From Phallusia mammillata (taxonomy: Eukaryota > Chordata > Ascidiacea > Phlebobranchia > Ascidiidae): a stretch of DNA of 64,000 bases. The notes beneath the pieces were generated by a model. It saw only the letters and a program-made list of their open reading frames with translations. It had not been told where the DNA came from and made no database searches. Positions 12,701-24,800 of this stretch are shown here, in pieces (position 1 is the first letter of the stretch; every line of letters begins with the position of its first letter). The DNA lies in the NCBI GenBank assembly GCA_003260075.1, contig QLIY01000039.1, forward strand, positions 62,001 to 126,000, written 5' to 3'. Made by a program: the position numbers and the translations under genes.

Positions 12701-15700
12701 TGAACAGATCTGTATGTAGTGTCCCAACGTACACAATATTATCTGTAATAACATTTTAAATACGTTTTTTTATTAGCTCAATGAACGCAGCCACTGAAAT
12801 TGCTCGTCTTTTGTCACAACTTGTATCGTATAAAATTTATGCAGTCAGTACAATTGTTTAAGTTGCAATTATACCTCGGCACACACAGTATCGTTTCTCG
12901 AAACATTAATGTTTTAAACTTTAAAGTACAAGAGCAACTACCTTTAGTCGTACGGCTTCCTGAGCTAACCCGGACAGCTCGTCTAACGCTTTGGCCAAGT
13001 TCATAGATCCACCGCTAGTGGGCGACATAGGGCGGTCGTCACGTGGCGTAGGGGAGTTCGTTGATTGGTCGCCGTTCTCCACAGTCATATCGACGTTTTG
13101 CTTGTGTACGAAGGAGCGAAGACAAGTGCAGACCGTCTCCACGCGCTGGTAAGCTTCCCACATATCTTGTTTGAGCTGAAGAGAAAGTGGCGTTACTTGT
13201 CACGTGAATCACGTGTGTGCAGCGAGGCGGAACACTCGTGCGGTTACCATGCAAACAAGCTGACATCGTGAACATAATGTAGTGCGGGTTAATGCATGCA
13301 AAAATCGATGATGACACGACACAACGTACATACTGATGAGTAGTGAAAAAACCATGACATGCAAATTTGTGATCAATGTAGTTTTTTAAGCTTATAATAA
13401 GAGGACGTCTTACATAGACAGCAAAAGTTTTAGCTGATAATGTACATCCAAAAATTCGTTCAATTATTAATGCTTAGCATGTACTGATTTTTTTCCAATT
13501 TAGTTTTTGTGTTCAGTTAGTGAAAAATGCAATGCAAGTTCCAGCGATGGGTACAGACTAATTCGGTTAATAGCATCTCTCAAGCTCTTTTATGCAATTA
13601 ACCGGGTTATGCGATTGACTATCAACTAAGTATCCAATTAACCGGATTCGTTTGAAACAGAGTTACCAAAATTTTGAAAATTATGAAGTGTCTGGCCATG
13701 TACTCTTCAACCAAAATTATTCAGTTCAAGACTTTATTAGTTTGTAAAAAATGGGTCAGAAAGACTTTAGGTACTAGCAGGTTACTTGGTATGGAAAGTT
13801 TTTTTTTTAATTCTAACCGCAAGGCTCAAATCAACTGTCAGGTATGTACCAGGTATGTCATCAAAAGCATGGCAAGAAAAAAAATCAAAAATGCAAGAAT
13901 CAAATGCAAAAACCCAAGCAGAGAAATCGTTTTAGTATCAGCAAACTCAATTAAACCGCGCAAAATTTGTCAACCTCAAACAGCTGATGATGGCAATTAT
14001 TGACACCGTTCATAAGGGCCCGGTAACATCGGAGACTCATTTCTGGTGAAATATCGTCCAGGGAAAACCCCTGTTCCGGAGTGGGAGTGGGGGGAGAGGA
14101 GGAGAAATCGTCCGCATTTTTGCTCTGAGGAAGAGAGCCTAATATCACCAGAGGAGGAAAGAGCAAGAAAGAAAAACACCACCGGACTATAGCTACTCCA
14201 TAATTAAACTAAATCCCATTGCTATACATTACTAAATGCCTTGTAAAAGCATCGAGCCAGTAAATGATAAGCTGCAGACAGTGCACACTAGACAATACGG
14301 CCGATCTTTAGTCACCGGCTGCACTGATGAGACCTTATANATGTTTTTTTTAATGTTTATTATTTTGGAGAATTTTCCCTAAATTCGTTTTGGGGTTGAA
14401 AAAATTAGGTAACATAAACCCAGGGCATCTTTTAATTGTGTTTTAACCAGAAAATGCTTTAGATTCCATGTTTGCACATTTTGTGTTTTTTTAGCAATAT
14501 GAAAAAAATGTGCAAACATTAAGACCCCAACCAAATTTTTTTAATGTAGCCCCCCCCCCCCCATTTTTTGACCCTGCGCGACCCATACTTTGAGAACCAC
14601 TGTTATAGGCCATACAGTGTGCATTGTCTGACAACTAAAGGCCTTATTTAGTAAAAATGAAAAAGGTTACTCAGTTTCAATGGGTCTTGTTGCTGGGATT
14701 TTAAAGCATTTAGTAAAGGATTCAGAGTTTATTTTCAACTTGGTTCTATTCTAGCAAAAAATATGTCACTTTTTGGTGGTGGTCATTAAATTAACTAAAC
14801 CAAATTCGATTCCTCACATAGAAATCGTAAAAACCTGGCACACAATTCCTCAATACGATTTAATTTAATACAAATATGTAACACATGTGCATTTGACAAC
14901 AGCAAATTCTACTCCCCCATAACCACTACATATAAGCATGCATAATACATAGTTATAAGCAATGCAATACAAATTACACGTCCAATGACAAAACTTTAGC
15001 ACCTAAACTTGAGATTTTTAACCATCAGTGCTTTTAACAATAAGTACGCGTTTGAACATAGGTTTTTCTTTCACATTTCTGTAATAGCTTGAAAAGTGGT
15101 GAAAAACAATTTCGACCAACCTTGTTGATTTCGGATTCCGCTTCTTGGCCTCTGCTGACGTCTTTGTTTGGTGACGTCACCGGCGTTCCGAAATCGAAGA
15201 CTTCGCACTGATCCACGCCAGACTCTTCCAGTTCTGACATTAAGGATGATGAGTTGCCTTGGAAGCGAAAAATAATCGCTTTGTAAATAGATGTTTTTTT
15301 TAATGTTTATTATTTTGGAGAATTTTCCCTAAATTCGTTTTGAGGCTGAAAAAATTAGGTAACATAAACCCAGGGCATCTTTTAATCGCGTTTTAACCAG
15401 AAAATGCTTTAGATTCCATGTTTGCACATTTTGTGTTTTTTTAGCATAATGAAAAAAATGTGCAAACATTGTGACCCTCACCAAATTTTTTTAATGTAAC
15501 AAGTCAAAACCAAAAGTGCACACGAAACCATAAGAACAAATTTTTGACAAACTTTCTGTCAAAAACAAAACGTTTTGAACTTAATATTAGCAACAAGCCT
15601 GTTCAATCTAGTGGGAAAAACAAAACGACAAAATCGACGGGGTTTCTTAAAATATTCCACAATTCACATCCAACATACCGTGAGAGTTAAAGGACATTTG

Positions 15701-18700
15701 CAGCGAAATCTCTTCTCTCAACTCATCGACCCTGATTTGAAGTTGTCTGTTGGAAACATGGGCGTCGTTCAACTCAACAGCGACTCTCTTCAACTATGAA
15801 ATGACAAGTGTTATGATGTGAAGTGATGATCGATATTACATGGGATATAACATGTTAGGTTAAGTTGAAACTTGTTACGAGCTGTTTCGCAGTGCAGTGT
15901 TATAAGTCGGGCTGGATTATTCGGGTTCGGGCTTGAGTTTCAGAAAAAGGGCGGCATAACTTTACACATTTTTTTATCGCGGTTTCACCACAGTTTTCAA
16001 CTTTCGGGCCAAAATTTAGGTTTAGTTTTTGAAGAAAAAAACGGTTTGGGTTGGTTTCGGGCACCAATTTTAGGACCGTTTACAATTGCAGGCGCGCGTG
16101 GTTGCCGCAATGAATAACAAGGCTTTGGGCTGGCTTTAATGATTTAAAAGCACGTGACCGCTACACAATTTTGTGCCCCCCCCCCTACAATTGCAGGCGC
16201 GCGTGGTTGCCGCAATGAATAACAAGGCTTTGGACTGGCTATAATGATTTAAAAGCACGTGACCGCTACATAACTCTGTCGCGGAGTCTCGAAACAAGCC
16301 GTCGAAAACTAACGTTGTGGTTTTACGATGCAGCCAAACAGGTAACTTTTGTGATGATTTTAAGCCAGTTTTTCACAAATACAGAAAAAAGTAAACAAAG
16401 AATATTTATTTAACAGAATAATTTCTGCATTTTTTTACGTTTTAACGATTAAACTTCCTGCAACTACCGAAACGAGAGGTTTGCAACCCATTGGCATATT
16501 ATGCATTGTTTTCGATAGCAGCCGATATATATCAACACGAAGAGTGACCACATTTCCACATATTCCAGTTTAACAACGCATTTGAGAGCCAAAGTCACTC
16601 TTGTATGCATTTGTTTGTTTGTTTCATTTTTATCCTCGGTGGGCGGCCAACGCCTTAATGCGTTATCCCCCCCCCCCACATTTCCACATATTCCAGTTTA
16701 ACAACGCATTTGAGAGCCAAAGTCGCTCTTGTATGCATTTGTTTGTTTGTTTCATTTTTATCCTCGGTGGACGGCCAACGCCTTAATGCGTTAACCCCCC
16801 CCCCCTTGTAATCACAAGGCGGTTACGCTAACCACTCGGTCAATTTCCGTGCGGCAAAACTCACAATACAAACATTTTGCCCCGTGGTGGGATTCGAACC
16901 CTCGAATGCAAAGGCATTTAACGCCCCAAAAGTCTCCCCCCCCCCAAACCCCCGACCTTGTAATCACAAGGCGGTTACGCTAACCACTCGGCCAATTTCC
17001 GTGCGGTAAAACCCACAATACAAACATTTTGACCCGTGGTGGGATTCGAACCCTCGAATCGAATGCAAACCCTCGAATGCAAAGACATTTAACGCCCCAA
17101 AAGTCGAAATTGCGAACATATTGCCCAGACAAGGTTCAATGATAATGTAAAAGCGGACGTAAAGAAAAATTTGCAAAATACGCGATTACGTCTTACCTCT
17201 CTTTCTCGGTCGTGGAGCTGTCGTTCAAGGTGGTGGATCCTTTCAGAAGCCGAGGCTAACTCTTCACGCATTTGTAAAGTTTCATCTTTCATCACGTCGT
17301 AGTGGCTTTCCAATTCCACTCTGGATTCTGTCCCTTGCGCAATCTGATCACAAACATGTAACAGCTTATAGTAAAATCCCCATTGAACAACACAACTACA
17401 GCATATAGAGTAAACCTCGGTTAAACCAGATTCGGTTAATCCGAATATTCAACCAATTCAGGCAAAACTTGAGGTACAAATGATTTGTAATGTGGTAAGA
17501 CTTATGACATCGGTTAAGCCGGATCTTCAACTAATCCGTAAAATTGTTTGGCCCCCCCCCCTGCGCAATCTGATCACAAACATGTAACAGCTTATAGTAA
17601 AATCCCCATGGAACAACACAACTACAACATAATGTGGTAAGATTTAACTAATTGACATCGGTTAAACCGGATCTTCAACTAATCCGTAAAATTGTTTGTT
17701 CCGGATTAACAGAGGTTTGCTGTAGTTTAATGCTGAAATGGCAGATAAATATCTACAGGGGACATATATAAGATATGCTGCTAGGTACTTGCATTGTAGG
17801 TGGGTAATCTATGTTTTTATGTTAGTTGCTGGAAGCTATTGTAAACCTATTCTGGAAATGTACTTTGGTTTGGAAACACCAAGGTGTGTAAACAAAGTAC
17901 ATGTAAATGTCGTGTTGTGTACAAGGAATTTACATCACATAGTTTTTTATGGAATGAAATTTTGCTTGATTCCACAGATATGCGTTGAAACGAATATACG
18001 TAAAAGTTAAAACGATAGGATGGCGTTTTATGGTCGTTAAATTTATAACTCACAAATTTATTACTTTAGTGGATAGTTTAACTGTAACTACATTAAACCT
18101 CGATCAAAACGGACTCGGTTGAACCAGATCTTCGCCTAATACGTACAAATGTTTTGGTCCAAACGGGTCCGGATGACTCGAATTTTACAGTACTTAAAAA
18201 TGTCCAGGACCTTCAAACATTATCTAGCACAAGACTTAAGTTACAAATGCAAAGAAATAGCAACAAAATAGTAAAAACGGTTTTATCTAGCTGCTAAGCG
18301 GTCAGTATCTTATCAAAAGTTCTATAAAAGCCACGAATCACGTCAAAATATGTACCACATCGTCTAACACATATACAGCTTACTATACATAAACTATTGT
18401 GAACAGTACAGATATGACTACAACGTACATTAAAAGCGCTACAATCGCAGTACAATATTTACACAACACAAATATTGTACACCCAACGAAAGTTGCGACC
18501 ACACATGTTTGTTTTCTAAAGCTCACCTTCGCTTCGTACTATCAATCGAAGGCATGCAAATAAAGCATGAATTCGTTACTGTACTGGCTTTAATAACATA
18601 TTTGAATTGTACTTTTAAGTTTAAGTAAGCTACAGACAGTGCACACTGTTTCGCCCCCCCCCCAGCTCACCTTCGCTTCGTACTATCAATCGAAGGCATG

Positions 18701-18852
18701 CAAATAAAGCACGAATTCGTTACTGTACTGGCTTGAATAACATATTTGAATTGTACTTTTAAGTTTAAGTAAGCTAAAGACAGTGCACACTGTTTCGACC
18801 AACAAGATCTGGTTAAGCATGGCTTACTCCCAACAAACAGAACTATATGGTC

Positions 18853-18890
<38 letters not shown>

Positions 18891-21800
18891 CAAGGTCTGG
18901 TTAAGCATGGCTTACTCCCAACAAACAGAACTATATGGTCTCATCAGTGAAGCTGGTGACAGGTATAGGCCGTATTGGCTTGTGTATAGGCGTCTAACTC
19001 CAGTTTGTTGGGAGTAACAGGCTGAAAAGTCATGCCTTACCAAAGACCACATAGGTCAAACCAGTGTGCACCGCCTGCAGCGTACTTATCATTTATTGGC
19101 TCAATGCTTTAATTTAGGCTTAAAAAATGAGCGTTTAATATGACAATTCGCTACCTTTTTTACACAATGTTTCAAAAGCTTTATTTTAACCAAAAACAGC
19201 TCAAAGCCTGTTTAATAGCTAGCATTATAAAGGGTGCTAACTGCTAATAATAATCTGAAAATGGGTAAATCCAATTAAAAGTGCTTTAATTTTTTTGGTT
19301 TAGAAGTACACAATATAATATAAAGCCCAAAAACAGTAACAAAAATTTGTAATCAATTTTTAGGCTCACCTCCTCTTTAAGATTCTCGAGCTGAAGAATT
19401 TTTACGTTTGTTGAGTTTGTCCTTTCTAGAAACTCTTTCCTTAATTGTTGAACTTGGGCAGAAAGTTGAAGTTCAGCATCTGATGCCTGCACATAGAACA
19501 TCAACTTTGAGACTAAAGATTTAAGTCCAATCACATATTTTTAAACCTTGAATCATTACTTTGCTAAGTATTGACAACATATACTGACATATTTCAACTT
19601 TGGAATGTAGAAATTCAGAAATACAGTATTACACAAATTGAGTTATGTATAAAATGTAAGAATTTAGAAGTAAATCGTCTTTCTTGTCTTTCTAACATTG
19701 ATTTGGTCATTACAATTGTAATTGGTAATCCTAATGTCTGGCTTATTGGTAAATCGTAATGTCCGAACAGTCCAACAACCAATATACTCCAGGTTTGAAA
19801 ACTTTTTACTGCAGTTCAAGTCAGCATACAAACACAACTTAACTACCTGACAATGATGGTATCAAGGGGACCACTTTTATACCAGTTAAACTTCACACAC
19901 TGTATTTAATTCCAAATTACAACCCAGCCAATCTACTATCCACAGTTAAAAGCAACAACAGTCTTTACAACCAGCACAGCCTCAACATGCTGCTAGTCAG
20001 TTCCTAGATAAGTAAGCACGTTTACTGAGGTAACGTTTTATCTGTGTGTAATATAACTCGGTCTAATCAAATACACGGTCTATCACGTTACAAAATGTAA
20101 CTGTATCGAAGAGGTCGATTGTATCGCTTATTTACTTTACTCTAGTCGGCTGCCTTGTGTTGTTCTATGACGCAACAGTGTTGTATGTGACGTCACATAC
20201 GTCACCCAACGAGCGTTTCCTGCTGGACGAATTACAATAGGGCAGTGATTTTTAGTCGATTAAATTAAGCGTATAGAACGATTTCGAGTGATAAATGAAA
20301 AAAGCTTACTGTATTATAACTTCCTTTTACAGATAAGATAAAAATTAAGTTCGTTTCACTTGCTAAATTTTTGTTAAGTTAGCTATTTATGGCTTTGGTT
20401 TCACATAGAACACCATCAATGGCTATATTGACTTTAGATAACGTTTTCATCGACTATTTCTTTACAAAATGGTTTTCTATCCTTCACCTACTAAATCTTA
20501 TACCACTTCTGACACCTTAGGTCAAAGCCTTGCTTGCCAAAACCCAGGCATTATTTGTACAAGATGTTACATTGTGTGTGAACAATGAACGCAAAATAAC
20601 ATGTCCATGCTAGAATCAGCGGCAGTGCAAAGTCACCGACAGATCTGATTACCCCCCCCCCACGCAAAATAACATGTCCATGCTAGAATCAGCGGCAGTG
20701 CAAAGTCACAGATCTGATTTAAACAGCAAGCCCATCGCGTAGCCTACTTCTCAGCCATTCACTTGCGCAGCTTGGGGTAGTAGTTAGGAAGTTGTTAAAA
20801 ATTTGATGGTCATTTCAGTCTGTATAATTTGGGACACACTTTTTAACTGATAAAAACTGATTACTGCTAAACAACACAAACTGATTACCGTACAGATTTT
20901 GAGTTGATCTATAACCGCAAGGCATTCCCCCCCCCCGGACACACTTTTTAACTGATAAAAACTGATTACTGCTAAACAACACAATCTGATTACCGTACAG
21001 ATTTTCAGTTAATCTATAACCGCAAGGCATTAAAAAAAACTACCGATTTTTAGTTTGTTTCTATTTAAGAGCATGTTTAAAGCGAGTTCCGCGCAATAAA
21101 CCATGATAACAAAGCAAAGAATTCGTAGATAAAGTGAAAAAGCCTTCCATTACTTTTACTTCAAAACCGGATGTACTAAGCTTTCTTATTAACAAACTAA
21201 CAAACAGTAAACTAACGTGGTACTGAAGCCCACTACAAGAGATTCATGTCTGAGGACACATATACTTTTATCTCAAATATGGTAACAATATACAACGACA
21301 TAACTTTGCTATTTTTGCAGTAAAGGTCTGCTTACCATTTTATCTGCATAAGATACCGTATCAAACGAACCATTGGAGCAACAAACTAACAATCTGAAGA
21401 AATAAGCCAGATTACTTTTTGCAATTACCAGTACATCAACAAAAATATACAAATGCGGAACTGACAATTCGCACTGATTTGCTATCACGCATTAATTACG
21501 TCAACTAAAGAGTCTGCAACTAGCTGGACAATTTTGTCGGAAATCGTGCTTGCAATTTCGGCAACACGCCAGTTGCCATAACAACATGCAAATCGAAGGA
21601 GCAGTTTAAAAATACTGGCGGGAGATAATATAAAATAAGGAAAATACTTCTGCCTGTATATACATGCATTGTGGCATAAATACGCCAAATTGAGCATTGG
21701 TTGTTTAGTTACAGCTTGAAGACCACTTGAAATGAATAAAGAAGATTTTCTACACCTTTGCAAGCTCAAGATAGCGTTACAATAACATTCAACTATTGTT

Positions 21801-24800
21801 AATTACGACTGGCAATTTTGTTAGGCGTTCAAGTACATCACTATACAGCAACAGCTGAAGCAGCAAGAGAAGAAACGTGTTGGTAGATAACTCTCGTGGG
21901 ATCAGACATTACACAACTCAACCAACCTTACACATAATGTGGTATTTGGTGCAGACGTGCTCTGTGGGGTGACAACAGTTTGGTGATACTCTCTTAACAC
22001 CAAACTAACACAAAACTTAACAAGTGAAGTCAGGCGAGATATTAAAAACCGGCGAGCTAGTAACTAAACTGAAACAAAAAAAACAACTTGACAAAATAAA
22101 CTACCTACATGTGAATGTACCGAATCAAACAGCAATTGCCAGGCAGATAAATGAGTACCTATGACGCCATTGTAAAGATTTGACGTCTAGACTAGAGGAA
22201 AATCGTAGTACTACTTTTCGAGACACTTTGAAGTTACAAAACACGCATAAAATGGTTTTTCATTGAGGTATAGTTTAACGTTAAACTTTTCGATTGTGAA
22301 TCATGACACACTGATGTTTGTGATGCGATCATAGAAATCTTACCAGTTGCAGTTGAGTGAGTAATTTCTGGTTTTGTTCGGTTAACTCCTCGATAGCGCG
22401 CGTTTTTTCGCGTTCAGTGGCGGCCAGCATCGCTTTTCTTTCCTCCAGTTCCTCCTGCGGAAAAAAATCGCTCAAATACAAAGCAAAGAATGTCCACACG
22501 AAGCATCTCAACAAGTGTTGCTCAACAGAAATATATGTTAAAGGTTATTATGATAAATTACGATTTAAGGTAGAGCTACTAACACCATACCCCCCCCCCG
22601 TCGGTGGGCCATATAACCAACTTCGGACATCAAGCGAGGGCCACACAGTGTTTTTCATGTACCCTATTTACACGTTTTTTTACGCTACTGTTGGTGCGGC
22701 TTGCATTATAATATCATGTCGATATTATTTCCACACCCCTGCGTTTTGTTTTGTTTTGCGTTTAAAATCAACTTGAAAATGTTAGGTGCAAGTTAGTTTC
22801 GTCGCAACACTTTGACAACAAAGTAATTGTTTACCAGACAATCCACCACCACCTAGTGCGCGTAGAAGACCATGGGTCTGGGTGAATTAAGTGTTACGTA
22901 TAGCAACTTAGGAAATTTATTNCATAACTCACGCCAGCCTAACATTTAGCTAAATTTTGATAGGTGGCGCAAAGGGCTTAATTATTTATTTTACAGCTCA
23001 AGAGCGGTAGGGTTGGAAAGTAAGGTTTTGAAAATTTTACATTAGAAAATAAGTTTTAAAGTAGGTTTTCTTGATTTAAATTTAAATGTTAATACCTCAC
23101 CTCAACCTTAATAGCCCTAACCGTAAGCATTTTAGCGTTTTAAATAGGTGTTCATGCTCTGCGCCAAATATCAAAATTAAGCTAAATGTGCTGCTGACGT
23201 GAGGTATGGTGTCAGTAGATTTTCCAAAATTTATGGTTTGTAACAAAGTAAACTTACCTGTGTCCGCATGATGTCACCATTGAGCTGCACAGCACTTGCT
23301 TCGCATTCGCTCGATTTATACTCCAGCCTCTGACGAAGATCGAATTTTTCTTGTTCCAAAGCCTGAAAAATAAATTCAAAATCAGTTGTAAGAACAATTT
23401 GTGCCAAAAGTCAAAATTTTTTAAAAAATAAGTAATTTAAATGAAACCATAACTGCCAGATAACTTGTGTACATAGTGGCCTGAGCTCAGTTGACAACCT
23501 GTATATTGATGATGGCAACAGCGATGTTGAAACGTCTGCTCTAAGATGTATTTTATGTGTACAATTTTTCTGGCAATTATATTTTCAATTACTTTTCAAG
23601 TCCTGTAGTGTTCCAAGTACGAAAGTATTTAGTGCGGAATCCGAAGTTTTGCACAAAGCAAAAAATAAACATAAGAAACAGTTTTATAACAACCATAACG
23701 TAGTAAAAGTATGAATTTTGACGCTCAAAATATTTGCATCATAATTTATTCCAACCGCTATAGTTTTGTTTATATTTGGCAAATTCCAAAAAACTTAATA
23801 ATGGCTGCCAAGTAGGAAACATGAGGACATTTAATATAAATCAAAGCAATGTCGTGATAATATATAATCCAGTAAACACAACAATTCCGTCCTGAGTTAG
23901 TCGGCTTTCGTGTGTTGTCTGAATGCCTGCGAGATACATCCGTATTACATCAGCGATACGGAGACGCCCATGGGTCGATCAGGAAAGCCACGTGCGTATT
24001 TAGAAGGGCTCACGGCAGGTACTTAATACCACTTATGGATGTAAATCGCCCGATTCGAGTGCTAAGTGTGTTCGGGTGCTGTACAGTATAACCATATGCG
24101 CTGCTGGATATACATTCATTACATGTGAATGTGAATGTTACTTCTTTTGTGATATTAAGTGGGCTATATTGCTGGTTCCTGTATTACAGGGGTCTCTAAA
24201 CTAAGGCCTTTACTACATACTAACTGGAATTTTGTTTTTAATAATATAATCCTGAATCGAAAATACTGGTTAGAAAGGAACTGAACAGGCCTTTTACTGC
24301 ATTCAAATTCGGAACAGTCTAATAGTTACGGTTTAAATCAAGGCGTGTTAATAAATTGGTGTATTCAAACCTTTATTTCACTTTGCGATTGAGTTTTATT
24401 GGGTTATTCAGTTTCAAAACCGCTAATAATTTGCCCAACCCATTACGTTTTAATATGCAACCATAGAATATTGACTTGTGTTGGTCATGCATTTTAGGTT
24501 ACAACAAAATTTTTTAACCACAAAATAGGATTACACCTATTTCTTCGCTGTAGGTAACCGTTTGTTTTCAAATATTTGATCAAATTTACAAGTATTACCA
24601 AGGAAATTGAAAAGCAGTGTAAAAGGTATAACTAGCTATAAAGATTGTAAAAACATGCTTACTTTTGAATTGAAGCAAGCTGACACAATTTCTTCTGAAG
24701 TCAAAATTAATTTTCATGCGCTATTGCGTGCATTGATAGCAGTACTTCATCCTTATATCACAGACGACGCGAATTGCAAAACAAACAAACAAACGCTTCA

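Noticed and set aside
13674..14003. 109-residue plus-strand open frame
   Set aside because: Overlaps the antisense of a BICDL exon and an AT-rich intron; no recognisable domain.
13984..14012. CTGATGATGG string near 13985
   Set aside because: Part of a BICDL exon on the minus strand; lacks the rest of the dispersed repeat.
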